Assembly: GCA_949358305.1 (NCBI GenBank) | Contig: OX442320.1 | Span: 438,501 to 498,500, forward strand | Source: Strigamia acuminata | Taxonomy: Eukaryota > Arthropoda > Chilopoda > Geophilomorpha > Linotaeniidae | Direction of reading: 5' to 3' | DNA length: 60,000 bases | In this document: piece after piece, positions 12,728 through 26,333 of the stretch | Position numbering within the stretch: the first letter of the stretch is position 1 | How the letters are laid out: each line of letters begins with the position of its first letter | Notes under the pieces: model-generated | Told to the model about the DNA's origin: nothing | The model's database searches: none | The model's input: the letters and a program-made list of their open reading frames with translations, nothing else | Translations under genes and position numbers: made by a program

Positions 12728-14261
12728 GACGGTTGGCGGATATTCGGGCTCGAATATCAATATCGTCTTTCGCAAATCAAAGATGGCGTAGATTCGAATC
12801 TCGCGCTCGTGTGAAAACGAAAAGAAACACTCGTTCTTATTTGCGAACAAAAATAAAACGATGTTTAATCGTTCAAATCAAAACTATAACTACTTGTACA
12901 ATCGCTTAGCTCGTGTCACAGCCTTTTATTACAATAGAAAAAGACACGAGCGCATTATTGACACAATAAAGGGATAATATCTCAACCAACACTGTCTCCT
13001 ACAGGCTTCCGTACTTCAAGATCACAACAGCCGTTGAGACCTAAGACTTAAACTTAAAACCTAATCTAACATTGAAGATACACTGCCAATAAACACATCT
13101 GAACTCCAAGAATATTTAAAGACAGTAACATAAATTAGAGTGAGGTGTAAACCTCAAAAAAAACCCGCAATTAACATTCTCAACGAACACAGAGGAGAAT
13201 CTATAAAACCCGAAAATGCGCAACTTTGCCGCGAGGCGGCATTGTATGCAATCGCCGTAAAATTAAGCCTCAAGAAAACCTCGGCCACACACACACGATT
13301 ACGCTTTTAATTACGAATAAAAACTCAATAACAATTCTAATTGTTCGATGTGTTCCTGCAATTATTCATTTGGGTGCCACGGAACTATATTCTCATCACC
13401 CGAACTAAATTTGAAGATATCCGAGTGTTTCCCAAAACCCGAACCTGAACGAAATGACAAAAACTCTGTGAAATCACGTGACCTCTATTTTATCCCGTGA
13501 ATCTAAATCGGAACCAAAATCAACGAATAAATAAGCAACCAAATAATTCTAAATCTCAATAAACTCTCATAACAAGAACCGAACACGAAAGAATCTTTTT
13601 ACTAAATCAACATGAATCTCGGTCGATAACGAGGCTCGTTGCACCAACTGTCTCCTAATGGCGGATCCAACCGACCAACGCTCCTTGGTGACCAACGGAA
13701 CTTCTCCTCTGCCCCACGCCGACTCATCGGATCTAATTCTGCGGTAAACCACATCCAAAGCTATTTATTTAATCGACTAAAAAGTTTCTGACCTAATATA
13801 TTTAAATCTACAGCTTCAAAACAACATCTTTCCGAGTGCGCTCCGACCAGACCAAACCGCTCGATAATCAACAACGACTTCGCTTTTCGCTTTGAAACCC
13901 ATCCTCGCCGTTATCGCCTTCAATCAGCGACCCAATGCCTGCCTGTACCGTGTCAGATAAGTTCTCGAAAACTATTCAAACTAACCGGAACCGAAATTAA
14001 AAACCTTGACTTTTCCTTTGTAGATAAACCCGATGCCCGAACTTAACACAAGATGGCGCGACACGCTCACCTCTCAATTCTAACGTTGCGAACTCTTCGA
14101 GAAATTGAGACTTTTAAAGAAACGAAATGACCGAAACGATTCAGCTAACCCCGACAACTCACAAGGTAAACATTCCACGAATGGTAACTCGAATCATGCA
14201 AATGAACCAAAGTTTCTCTCCCTTTTCTGAATATTATTTTGTTGCGTATCTGCTCGCAACA
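12513..14261 (-). repeat. 5' LTR (right copy) of the LARD-like element
   Basis: 1,749 bp, the same length as the left copy and apparently identical base for base. In minus orientation this is the promoter-bearing LTR. The candidate poly(A) signal of R is at 12925-12930 (TTTATT on plus). LTR identity implies a young insertion, because the two LTRs of one insertion start identical and diverge independently. Confidence 0.9.
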
Positions 14262-14265
14262 AAGT
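14262..14265. other. Target-site duplication AAGT, right copy
   Basis: Pairs with 5495-5498. The satellite continues with CAACCGTGATGAG, the tail that belongs to the GGACTTG-type monomer seen just left of the insertion, so no satellite sequence was lost. Confidence 0.93.
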
Positions 14266-17200
14266 CAACCGTGATGAGATCAAAAGTCTATTCTCCCAAA
14301 TCATTGCTTGGATGTTTCTAAAACTTACATTGGAGCCTTCTACTAAGGTTTAAACACTATTTCTGAACATTCAGAGACATTGGTCTTGTGGTGTTTGTGC
14401 TAAGTCAACTGCGATGTGAAATGAGCTCAAAATTTTTTTTTCAAAATTTATTGCTTGGATGTTGCTAAAACTTACATTGGAGCCTTCTACTAAGGTTTAA
14501 ACACTATTTCTGAATATTCAGAGACATTGGTCTTGTGGTGTTTGTGCTAAGTCAACTGTGATGAGATCAAAAGTCTATTCTCCCAAATTATTGCTTGGAT
14601 GTTTCTAAAACCTACATTGGAGCCTTCTACTAAGGTTTAAACACTATTTCTGAACATTCAGAGACATTGGTCTTGTGGTGTTTGTGCTAAGTCAACTATG
14701 ATGAGATCAAAAGTCTATTCTCCCAAATCATTGCTTGGATGTTTCTAAAACTTACATTGAAGCCTTCTACTAAGGTTTAAACACTATTTCTGAACATTCA
14801 GAGACATTGATCTTGTGGTCTTTGTGCTAAGTCAACTGCAATGTGAAATAAGCTCAAAATTTTTTTTTCAAAATTTATTGCTTGGATGTTGCTAAAACTT
14901 ACATTGAAGGCTTCTACTAAGGTTTAAACACTATTTCTGAACATTCAGAGACATTGGACTTGTGGTGTTTGTGCTAAGTCAACTGCGATGTGAAATGAGC
15001 TCAAAATTTTTTTTTCAAAATTTATTGCTTGGATGTTGCTAAAACTTTCATTGGAGCCTTCTACTAAGGTTTAAACACTATTTCTGAACATTCAGAGACA
15101 TTGGTCTTGTGGTGTTTGTGCTAAGTCAACTGTGATGAGATCAAAAGTCTATTCTCCCAAATCATTGCTTGGATGTTTCTAAAACTTACATTGGAGCCTT
15201 CTACTAAGGTTTAAACACTATTTCTGAACATTCAGAGACATTGGTCTTGTGGTGTTTGTGCTAAGTCAACTATGATGAGATCAAAAGTCTATTCTCCCAA
15301 ATCATTGCTTGGATGTTTCTAAAACTTACATTGGAGCCTTCTACTAAGGTTTAAACACTATTTCTGAACATTCAGAGACATTGGTCTTGTGGTGTTTGTG
15401 CTAAGTTAACTGTGATGAGATCAAAAGTCTATTCTCGCAAATCATTGCTTGGATGTTGCTAAAACTTCTCTTGAAGTCTTCTACTAAGGTTTAAACACTA
15501 TTTCTGAACATTTAGAGACATTGGTCTTGTGGTGTTTGTGCTAAGTCAACTGCGATGTGAAATGAGCTCAAAATTTTTTTTTTAAAATTTATTGCTTGGA
15601 TGTTGCTAAAACTTACATTGGAGCCTTCTACTAAGGTTTAAACACTATTTCTGAATATTCAGAGACATTGGTCTTGTGGTGTTTGTGCTAAGTCAACTGT
15701 GATGAGATCAAAAGTCTATTCTCCCAAATTATTGCTTGGATGTTTCTAAAACTTACATTGGAGCCTTCTACTAAGGTTTAAACACTATTTCTGAACATTC
15801 AGAGACATTGGTCTTGTGGTGTTTGTGCTAAGTCAACTATGATGAGATCAAAAGTCTATTCTCTCAAATGATTGCTTGGATGTTTCTAAAACTTACATTG
15901 GAGCCTTCTACTAAGGTTTAAACACTATTTCTGAACATTCAGAGACATTGGTCTTGTGGTGTTTGTGCTAAGTCAACTATGATGAGATCAAAAGTCTATT
16001 CTCCCAAATCATTGCTTGGATGTTTCTAAAACTTACATTGGAGCCTTCTACTAAGGTTTAAACACTATTTCTGAACATTCAGAGACATTGATCTTGTGGT
16101 CTTTGTGCTAAGTCAACTGCAATGTGAAATAAGCTCAAAATTTTTTTTTCAAAATTTATTGCTTGGATGTTGCTAAAACTTACATTGAAGGCTTCTACTA
16201 AGGTTTAAACACTATTTCTGAACATTCAGAGACATTGGACTTGTGGTGTTTGTGCTAAGTCAACCGTGATGAGATCAAAAGTCTATTCTCCCAAATCATT
16301 GCTTGGATGTTTCTAAAACTTACATTGGAGCCTTCTACTAAGGTTTAAACACTATTTCTGAACATTCAGAGACATTGGTCTTGTGGTGTTTGTGCTAAGT
16401 CAACTATGATGAGATCAAAAGTCTATTCTCCCAAATGATTGCTTGGATGATTCTAAAACTTACATTGGAGCCTTCTACTAAGGTTTAAACACTATTTCTG
16501 AACATTCAGAGACATTGGTCTTGTGGTGTTTGTGCTAAGTTAACTGTGATGAGATCAAAAGTCTATTCTCGCAAATCATTGCTTGGATGTTGCTAAAACT
16601 TCCCTTGAAGTCTTCTACTAAGGTTTAAACACTATTTCTGAACATTCAGAGACATTGGTCTTGTGGTGTTTGTGCTAAGTCAACTGCGATGTGAAATGAG
16701 CTCAAAATTTTTTTTTCAAAATTTATTGCTTGGATGTTGCTAAAACTTTCATTGGAGCCTTCTACTAAGGTTTAAACACTATTTCTGAACATTCAGAGAC
16801 ATTGGTCTTGTGGTGTTTGTGCTAAGTCAACTGTGATGAGATCAAAAGTCTATTCTCCCAAATCATTGCTTGGATGTTTCTAAAACTTACATTGGAGCCT
16901 TCTACTAAGGTTTAAACACTATTTCTGAACATTCAGAGACATTGGTCTTGTGGTGTTTGTGCTAAGTCAACTATGATGAGATCAAAAGTCTATTCTCCCA
17001 AATCATTGCTTGGATGTTTCTAAAACTTACATTGGAGCCTTCTACTAAGGTTTAAACACTATTTCTGAACATTCAGAGACATTGGTCTTGTGGTGTTTGT
17101 GCTAAGTTAACTGTGATGAGATCAAAAGTCTATTCTCGCAAATCATTGCTTGGATGTTGCTAAAACTTCTCTTGAAGTCTTCTACTAAGGTTTAAACACT

Positions 17201-20200
17201 ATTTCTGAACATTTAGAGACATTGGTCTTGTGGTGTTTGTGCTAAGTCAACTGCGATGTAAAATGAGCTCAAAATTTTTTTTTCAAAATTTATTGCTTGG
17301 ATGTTGCTAAAACCTACATTGGAGCCTTCTACTAAGGTTTAAACACTATTTCTGAACATTCAGAGACATTGGTCTTGTGGTGTTTGTGCTAAGTTAACTG
17401 TGATGAGATCAAAAGTCTATTCTCGCAAATCATTGCTTGGATGTTGCTAAAACTTCCCTTGAAGTCTTCTACTAAGGTTTAAACACTATTTCTGAACATT
17501 CAGAGACATTGGTCTTGTGGTGTTTGTGCTAAGTCAACTGCGATGTGAAATGAGCTCAAAATTTTTTTTTCAAAATTTATTGCTTGGATGTTGCTAAAAC
17601 TTTCATTGGAGCCTTCTACTAAGGTTTAAACACTATTTCTGAACATTCAGAGACATTGGTCTTGTGGTGTTTGTGCTAAGTCAACTGTGATGAGATCAAA
17701 AGTCTATTCTTCCAAATCATTGCTTGGATGTTTCTAAAACTTACATTGGAGCCTTCTACTAAGGTTTAAACACTATTTCTGAACATTCAGAGACATTGGT
17801 CTTGTGGTGTTTGTGCTAAGTCAACTATGATGAGATCAAAAGTCTATTCTCCCAAATCATTGCTTGGATGTTTCTAAAACTTACATTGGAGCCTTCTACT
17901 AAGGTTTAAACACTATTTCTGAACATTCAGAGACATTGGTCTTGTGGTGTTTGTGCTAAGTCAACTGCAATGTGAAATGAGCTCAAAATTTTTTTTTCAA
18001 AATTTATTGCTTGGATGTTGCTAAAACTTACATTGGAGCCTTCTACTAAGGTTTAAACACTATTTCTGAACATTCAGAGACATTGGTCTTGTGGTGTTTG
18101 TGCTAAGTCAACTATGATGAGATCAAAAGTCTATTCTCCCAAATGATTGCTTGGATGATTCTAAAACTTACATTGGAGCCTTCTACTAAGGTTTAAACAC
18201 TATTTCTGAACATTCAGAGACATTGGTCTTGTGGTGTTTGTGCTAAGTTAACTGTGATGAGATCAAAAGTCTATTCTCGCAAATCATTGCTTGGATGTTG
18301 CTAAAACTTCCCTTGAAGTCTTCTACTAAGGTTTAAACACTATTTCTGAACATTCAGAGACATTGGTCTTGTGGTGTTTGTGCTAAGTCAACTGCGATGT
18401 GAAATGAGCTCAAAATTTTTTTTTCAAAATTTATTGCTTGGATGTTGCTAAAACTTTCATTGGAGCCTTCTACTAAGGTTTAAACACTATTTCTGAACAT
18501 TCAGAGACATTGGTCTTGTGGTGTTTGTGCTAAGTCAACTGTGATGAGATCAAAAGTCTATTCTCCCAAATCATTGCTTGGATGTTTCTAAAACTTACAT
18601 TGGAGCCTTCTACTAAGGTTTAAACACTATTTCTGAACATTCAGAGACATTGGTCTTGTGGTGTTTGTGCTAAGTTAACTGTGATGAGATCAAAAGTCTA
18701 TTCTCGCAAATGATTGCTTGGATGATTCTAAAACTTACATTGGAGCCTTCTACTAAGGTTTAAACACTATTTCTGAACATTCAGAGACATTGGTCTTGTG
18801 GTGTTTGTGCTAAGTTAACTGTGATGAGATCAAAAGTCTATTCTCGCAAATCATTGCTTGGATGTTGCTAAAACTTCCCTTGAAGTCTTCTACTAAGGTT
18901 TAAACACTATTTCTGAACATTCAGAGACATTGGTCTTGTGGTGTTTGTGCTAAGTCAACTGCGATGTGAAATGAGCTCAAAATTTTTTTTTCAAAATTTA
19001 TTGCTTGGATGTTGCTAAAACTTTCATTGGAGCCTTCTACTAAGGTTTAAACACTATTTCTGAACATTCAGAGACATTGGTCTTGTGGTGTTTGTGCTAA
19101 GTCAACTGTGATGAGATCAAAAGTCTATTCTCCCAAATCATTGCTTGGATGTTTCTAAAACTTACATTGGAGCCTTCTACTAAGGTTTAAACACTATTTC
19201 TGAACATTCAGAGACATTGGTCTTGTGGTGTTTGTGCTAAGTCAACTATGATGAGATCAAAAGTCTATTCTCCCAAATCATTGCTTGGATGTTTCTAAAA
19301 CTTACATTGGAGCCTTCTACTAAGGTTTAAACACTATTTCTGAACATTCAGAGACATTGGTCTTGTGGTGTTTGTGCTAAGTTAACTGTGATGAGATCAA
19401 AAGTCTATTCTCGCAAATCATTGCTTGGATGTTGCTAAAACTTCTCTTGAAGTCTTCTACTAAGGTTTAAACACTATTTCTGAACATTTAGAGACATTGG
19501 TCTTGTGGTGTTTGTGCTAAGTCAACTGCGATGTGAAATGAGCTCAAAATTTTTTTTTCAAAATTTATTGCTTGGATGTTGCTAAAACTTACATTGGAGC
19601 CTTCTACTAAGGTTTAAACACTATTTCTGAATATTCAGAGACATTGGTCTTGTGGTGTTTGTGCTAAGTCAACTGTGATGAGATCAAAAGTCTATTCTCC
19701 CAAATTATTGCTTGGATGTTTCTAAAACTTACATTGGAGCCTTCTACTAAGGTTTAAACACTATTTCTGAACATTCAGAGACATTGGTCTTGTGGTGTTT
19801 GTGCTAAGTCAACTATGATGAGATCAAAAGTCTATTCTCCCAAATGATTGCTTGGATGTTTCTAAAACTTACATTGGAGCCTTCTACTAAGGTTTAAACA
19901 CTATTTCTGAACATTCAGAGACATTGGTCTTGTGGTGTTTGTGCTAAGTCAACTATGATGAGATCAAAAGTCTATTCTCCCAAATCATTGCTTGGATGTT
20001 TCTAAAACTTACATTGGAGCCTTCTACTAAGGTTTAAACACTATTTCTGAACATTCAGAGACATTGATCTTGTGGTCTTTGTGCTAAGTCAACTGCAATG
20101 TGAAATAAGCTCAAAATTTTTTTTTCAAAATTTATTGCTTGGATGTTGCTAAAACTTACATTGAAGGCTTCTACTAAGGTTTAAACACTATTTCTGAACA

Positions 20201-23200
20201 TTCAGAGACATTGGACTTGTGGTGTTTGTGCTAAGTCAACCGTGATGAGATCAAAAGTCTATTCTCCCAAATCATTGCTTGGATGTTTCTAAAACTTACA
20301 TTGGAGCCTTCTACTAAGGTTTAAACACTATTTCTGAACATTCAGAGACATTGGTCTTGTGGTGTTTGTGCTAAGTCAACTGCGATGTGAAATGAGCTCA
20401 AAATTTTTTTTTCAAAATTTATTGCTTGGATGTTGCTAAAACTTACATTGGAGCCTTCTACTAAGGTTTAAACACTATTTCTGAATATTCAGAGACATTG
20501 GTCTTGTGGTGTTTGTGCTAAGTCAACTGTGATGAGATCAAAAGTCTATTCTCCCAAATTATTGCTTGGATGTTTCTAAAACTTACATTGGAGCCTTCTA
20601 CTAAGGTTTAAACACTATTTCTGAACATTCAGAGACATTGGTCTTGTGGTGTTTGTGCTAAGTCAACTATGATGAGATCAAAAGTCTATTCTCCCAAATC
20701 ATTGCTTGGATGTTTCTAAAACTTACATTGGAGCCTTCTACTAAGGTTTAAACACTATTTCTGAACATTCAGAGACATTGATCTTGTGGTCTTTGTGCTA
20801 AGTCAACTGCAATGTGAAATAAGCTCAAAATTTTTTTTTCAAAATTTATTGCTTGGATGTTGCTAAAACTTACATTGAAGGCTTCTACTAAGGTTTAAAC
20901 ACTATTTCTGAACATTCAGAGACATTGGACTTGTGGTGTTTGTGCTAAGTCAACCGTGATGAGATCAAAAGTCTATTCTCCCAAATCATTGCTTGGATGT
21001 TTCTAAAACTTACATTGGAGCCTTCTACTAAGGTTTAAACACTATTTCTGAACATTCAGAGACATTGGTCTTGTGGTGTTTGTGCTAAGTCAACTGCGAT
21101 GTGAAATGAGCTCAAAATTTTTTTTTCAAAATTTATTGCTTGGATGTTGCTAAAACTTTCATTGGAGCCTTCTACTAAGGTTTAAACACTATTTCTGAAC
21201 ATTCAGAGACATTGGTCTTGTGGTGTTTGTGCTAAGTCAACTGTGATGAGATCAAAAGTCTATTCTCCCAAATCATTGCTTGGATGTTTCTAAAACTTAC
21301 ATTGGAGCCTTCTACTAAGGTTTAAACACTATTTCTGAACATTCAGAGACATTGGTCTTGTGGTGTTTGTGCTAAGTCAACTATGATGAGATCAAAAGTC
21401 TATTCTCCCAAATCATTGCTTGGATGTTTCTAAAACTTACATTGGAGCCTTCTACTAAGGTTTAAACACTATTTCTGAACATTCAGAGACATTGGTCTTG
21501 TGGTGTTTGTGCTAAGTCAACTATGATGAGATCAAAAGTCTATTCTCCCAAATGATTGCTTGGATGATTCTAAAACTTACATTGGAGCCTTCTACTAAGG
21601 TTTAAACACTATTTCTGAACATTCAGAGACATTGGTCTTGTGGTGTTTGTGCTAAGTCAACTGCGATGTGAAATAAGCTCAAAATTTTTTTTTCAAAATT
21701 TATTGCTTGGATGTTGCTAAAACTTACATTGAAGGCTTCTACTAAGGTTTAAACACTATTTCTGAACATTCAGAGACATTGGACTTGTGGTGTTTGTGCT
21801 AAGTCAACCGTGATGAGATCAAAAGTCTATTCTCCCAAATCATTGCTTGGATGTTTCTAAAACTTACATTGGAGCCTTCTACTAAGGTTTAAACACTATT
21901 TCTGAACATTCAGAGACATTGGTCTTGTGGTGTTTGTGCTAAGTTAACTGTGATGAGATCAAAAGTCTATTCTCGCAAATCATTGCTTGGATGTTGCTAA
22001 AACTTCCCTTGAAGTCTTCTACTAAGGTTTAAACACTATTTCTGAACATTCAGAGACATTGGTCTTGTGGTGTTTGTGCTAAGTCAACTGCGATGTGAAA
22101 TGAGCTCAAAATTTTTTTTTCAAAATTTATTGCTTGGATGTTGCTAAAACCTACATTGGAGCCTTCTACTAAGGTTTAAACACTATTTCTGAACATTCAG
22201 AGACATTGGTCTTGTGGTGTTTGTGCTAAGTTAACTGTGATGAGATCAAAAGTCTATTCTCGCAAATCATTGCTTGGATGTTGCTAAAACTTCCCTTGAA
22301 GTCTTCTACTAAGGTTTAAACACTATTTCTGAACATTCAGAGACATTGGTCTTGTGGTGTTTGTGCTAAGTCAACTGCGATGTGAAATGAGCTCAAAATT
22401 TTTTTTTCAAAATTTATTGCTTGGATGTTGCTAAAACTTTCATTGGAGCCTTCTACTAAGGTTTAAACACTATTTCTGAACATTCAGAGACATTGGTCTT
22501 GTGGTGTTTGTGCTAAGTCAACTGTGATGAGATCAAAAGTCTATTCTCCCAAATCATTGCTTGGATGTTTCTAAAACTTACATTGGAGCCTTCTACTAAG
22601 GTTTAAACACTATTTCTGAACATTCAGAGACATTGGTCTTGTGGTGTTTGTGCTAAGTCAACTATGATGAGATCAAAAGTCTATTCTCCCAAATCATTGC
22701 TTGGATGTTTCTAAAACTTACATTGGAGCCTTCTACTAAGGTTTAAACACTATTTCTGAACATTCAGAGACATTGGTCTTGTGGTGTTTGTGCTAAGTCA
22801 ACTATGATGAGATCAAAAGTCTATTCTCCCAAATCATTGCTTGGATGTTTCTAAAACTTACATTGGAGCCTTCTACTAAGGTTTAAACACTATTTCTGAA
22901 CATTCAGAGACATTGGTCTTGTGGTGTTTGTGCTAAGTCAACTATGATGAGATCAAAAGTCTATTCTCCCAAATCATTGCTTGGATGTTGCTAAAACTTA
23001 CATTGGAGCCTTCTACTAAGGTTTAAACACTATTTCTGAATATTCAGAGACATTGGTCTTGTGGTGTTTGTGCTAAGTCAACTGTGATGAGATCAAAAGT
23101 CTATTCTCCCAAATCATTGCTTGGATGTTTCTAAAACTTACATTGGAGCCTTCTACTAAGGTTTAAACACTATTTCTGAACATTCAGAGACATTGGTCTT

Positions 23201-25133
23201 GTGGTGTTTGTGCTAAGTTAACTGTGATGAGATCAAAAGTCTATTCTCGCAAATCATTGCTTGGATGTTGCTAAAACTTCCCTTGAAGTCTTCTACTAAG
23301 GTTTAAACACTATTTCTGAACATTCAGAGACATTGGTCTTGTGGTGTTTGTGCTAAGTCAACTGTGATGAGATCAAAAGTCTATTCTCCCAAATCATTGC
23401 TTGGATGTTTCTAAAACTTACATTGGAGCCTTCTACTAAGGTTTAAACACTATTTCTGAACATTCAGAGACATTGGTCTTGTGGTGTTTGTGCTAAGTCA
23501 ACTATGATGAGATCAAAAGTCTATTCTCCCAAATCATTGCTTGGATGTTTCTAAAACTTACATTGGAGCCTTCTACTAAGGTTTAAACACTATTTCTGAA
23601 CATTCAGAGACATTGGTCTTGTGGTGTTTGTGCTAAGTCAACTATGATGAGATCAAAAGTCTATTCTCCCAAATCATTGCTTGGATGTTTCTAAAACTTA
23701 CATTGGAGCCTTCTACTAAGGTTTAAACACTATTTCTGAACATTCAGAGACATTGGTCTTGTGGTGTTTGTGCTAAGTCAACTGCGATGTGAAATGAGCT
23801 CAAAATTTTTTTTTCAAAATTTATTGCTTGGATGTTGCTAAAACTTACATTGGAGCCTTCTACTAAGGTTTAAACACTATTTCTGAATATTCAGAGACAT
23901 TGGTCTTGTGGTGTTTGTGCTAAGTCAACTGTGATGAGATCAAAAGTCTATTCTCCCAAATTATTGCTTGGATGTTTCTAAAACTTACATTGGAGCCTTC
24001 TACTAAGGTTTAAACACTATTTCTGAACATTCAGAGACATTGGTCTTGTGGTGTTTGTGCTAAGTCAACTATGATGAGATCAAAAGTCTATTCTCCCAAA
24101 TGATTGCTTGGATGTTTCCAAAACTTACATTGGAGCCTTCTACTAAGGTTTAAACACTATTTCTGAACATTCAGAGACATTGGTCTTGTGGTGTTTGTGC
24201 TAAGTCAACTATGATGAGATCAAAAGTCTATTCTCCCAAATCATTGCTTGGATGTTTCTAAAACTTACATTGGAGCCTTCTACTAAGGTTTAAACACTAT
24301 TTCTGAACATTCAGAGACATTGATCTTGTGGTCTTTGTGCTAAGTCAACTGCAATGTGAAATAAGCTCAAAATTTTTTTTTCAAAATTTATTGCTTGGAT
24401 GTTGCTAAAACTTACATTGAAGGCTTCTACTAAGGTTTAAACACTATTTCTGAACATTCAGAGACATTGGACTTGTGGTGTTTGTGCTAAGTCAACCGTG
24501 ATGAGATCAAAAGTCTATTCTCCCAAATCATTGCTTGGATGTTTCTAAAACTTACATTGGAGCCTTCTACTAAGGTTTAAACACTATTTCTGAACATTCA
24601 GAGACATTGGTCTTGTGGTGTTTGTGCCAAGTCAACTGTGATGAGATCAAAAGTCTATTCTCCCAAATCATTGCTTGGATGTTTCTAAAACTTACATTGG
24701 AGCCTTCTACTAAGGTTTAAACACTATTTCTGAACATTCAGAGACATTGGTCTTGTGGTGTTTGTGCTAAGTCAACTATGATGAGATCAAAAGTCTATTC
24801 TCCCAAATCATTGCTTGGATGTTTCTAAAACTTACATTGGAGCCTTCTACTAAGGTTTAAACACTATTTCTGAACATTCAGAGACATTGGTCTTGTGGTG
24901 TTTGTGCTAAGTCAACTGCGATGTGAAATGAGCTCAAAATTTTTTTTTCAAAATTTATTGCTTGGATGTTGCTAAAACTTACATTGGAGCCTTCTACTAA
25001 GGTTTAAACACTATTTCTGAATATTCAGAGACATTGGTCTTGTGGTGTTTGTGCTAAGTCAACTGTGATGAGATCAAAAGTCTATTCTCCCAAATCATTG
25101 CTTGGATGTTTCTAAAACTTACATTGGAGCCTT

Positions 25134-25137
25134 CTAC
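25134..25137. other. Target-site duplication CTAC, left copy
   Basis: GCCTT-CTAC precedes the LTR start TGTTGCAAG. CTAC-TAAGG follows the last LTR end GCAACA at 36705. The intact monomer reads CCTTCTACTAAGG, so a 4-bp duplication brackets the whole composite. Confidence 0.93.
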
Positions 25138-25465
25138 TGTTGCAAGACAGCGTAGAAATTGTTGTGCTATTTTATTGTCAATATTTTTACCATTTACTTT
25201 GAGTTGATTAAAATCTTTAAGTGTTTTAATTTCCTTTGCCTAATTGGTATTTTTTCACTTTTCAGATTTTTATTGCTTATTAAAGTGTTTTGACTTGATT
25301 TTTATTCATACTTTTCAATATTCAGTAATGTTTATGCTTTGTATTGATTTCAAATATCTTATTCCGTGCATTTATTGACTTATTCACTTGTTTTTTGAGA
25401 GTTTGTGTTGATTCCGAACTGTTTTGGTGCAAATTTCGTTACCTAGCATACAATTGCGATGCTAG

Positions 25466-25473
25466 TGACGTCA
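25466..25473 (+). promoter_or_regulatory. CRE palindrome in the BEL LTR
   Basis: TGACGTCA, the full consensus CREB/ATF binding site. It is also present in LTR2 (33323-33330), LTR3 (35473-35480) and the diverged minus-strand LTR (57743-57750). It lies about 0.9 kb upstream of the putative start site. Function is inferred from the motif only. Confidence 0.5.
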
Positions 25474-25836
25474 TTTTTCTGTTTCCCGTAAAGTTACGGT
25501 TCCGCCTTCTAACCTTTTGTTTAGTACTTTTCAAATCACTTGGAATTTTATTAAGCATTCGTTTAGACTAATTCAAGCATGCTCTTTCTATCTAGATGCA
25601 TCAAAACTGCTTTGGAAGTTCCGTTTGATTGGTTTGAACGTTCGTTTTTGTCTGCCATAAAAGCGCAGCCGGGAATGTTCGTTTGGCCGATAAATTCGTA
25701 TTTATTCAATCTGTGTATTTTATTCCGATGTTTTGTGAAGAGAATTGATAATTATTCTTATAATTTAATCGATACTTTATTGATTATTTACATTTAGTGT
25801 TTTTACATTCATTTTACGTGTAGTTTTGCCGCCGAT

Positions 25837-25914
25837 GTTATGTTCGCCGGACGCCATGTTTGATCCAACACCTTTGTTATGTTCGCCGGTCGCCATGTTT
25901 GTCCCAAGCGACGA
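25837..25914 (+). repeat. Two 39-bp direct repeats with CGCCATGTTTG motifs
   Basis: GTTATGTTCGCCGG starts at 25837 and again at 25876. Each unit continues with a CGCCATGTTTG block whose reverse complement AAACATGGCG resembles a YY1/Pleiohomeotic site. Present in all LTR copies, including the minus-strand one. Confidence 0.65.
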
Positions 25915-26259
25915 TTACACAATGTAACCGTTATTTTTGTATTTTATATCACATAATTTGCATTTACTTTTACATTGCGTTATTATTCAGTATGTATTCT
26001 TTGATAATTTTGTGCTTTTGTACCGATCGAAATTCAAATGTGATCGTTATGTAATTTTCCTGGCCTGTGATTGGCTATCGTCAATCCTTTCTTTCCGAGA
26101 TCGGTTTATTGCAAATATCTCATTGTTTAACGTGTTTTTGGACATTGTTGTGATTATCTTTTTTGTTCACCGCATTCTTGTGGTCATTTCAATGTATTTC
26201 AATGTATTTTTAGTGCATTTTTAAGCAAATGCAAACTTTGCCGTAATCTTGTTTCCTCT

Positions 26260-26273
26260 GTTACCATGGTAAC
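26260..26273 (+). promoter_or_regulatory. Perfect X-box (RFX-type) palindrome in the LTR
   Basis: GTTACCATGGTAAC fits the RFX/DAF-19 X-box consensus GTHNYYATRRNAAC at every position and is a perfect 14-bp palindrome. It lies about 120 bp upstream of the candidate initiator. It is conserved in LTR2 (34117-34130), LTR3 (36267-36280) and the diverged minus-strand LTR (56943-56956). RFX factors act in ciliated cells and, in vertebrates, in spermatogenesis; use here is inference. Confidence 0.6.
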
Positions 26274-26333
26274 GGAATCTTTCGTGTATCTGTATTTCGC
26301 CGCTATCGGCCTGGCGCGTGCCATATTCGGTAC

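Larger units (their letters stand above)
5499..14261 (-). mobile_element. Non-autonomous (LARD-like) LTR retrotransposon
   Basis: The element is 8,763 bp: LTR 1,749 bp, internal 5,265 bp, LTR 1,749 bp. The LTRs begin TG and end CA with the inverted terminus TGTTGC/GCAACA, and AAGT is duplicated on both sides. The element reads on the minus strand because a tRNA-like primer binding site (TGGTGCCGTG) lies 12 nt inside the right-hand LTR on that strand. No reading frame resembles Gag, protease, RT, RNase H or integrase, and none of the expected catalytic motifs was seen. It is therefore either a large retrotransposon derivative or a replaced or decayed element. Shared termini and primer-site layout with the BEL/Pao copies suggest BEL/Pao affiliation (inference). 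Confidence 0.88.
14262..25137 (+). repeat. Satellite array B
   Basis: Continuation of array A in the same orientation and phase. Full monomers run from 14305 to 25098, about 76 units, consistent with 54 short and 22 long. Higher-order structure is less regular than at 1-1988: local periods of 287 bp (22006 to 22293) and 567 bp (18310 to 18877) are visible from the CCCTTGAAGTC marker. The last monomer, starting at 25099, is cut after its base 39 by the BEL/Pao insertion. No gene is seen. Confidence 0.96.

Noticed and set aside
25344-26224. Several 60-95 codon frames in the BEL LTR, repeated in each copy
   Set aside because: They overlap each other in different frames, have no recognised domain, and repeat only because the LTR DNA repeats.
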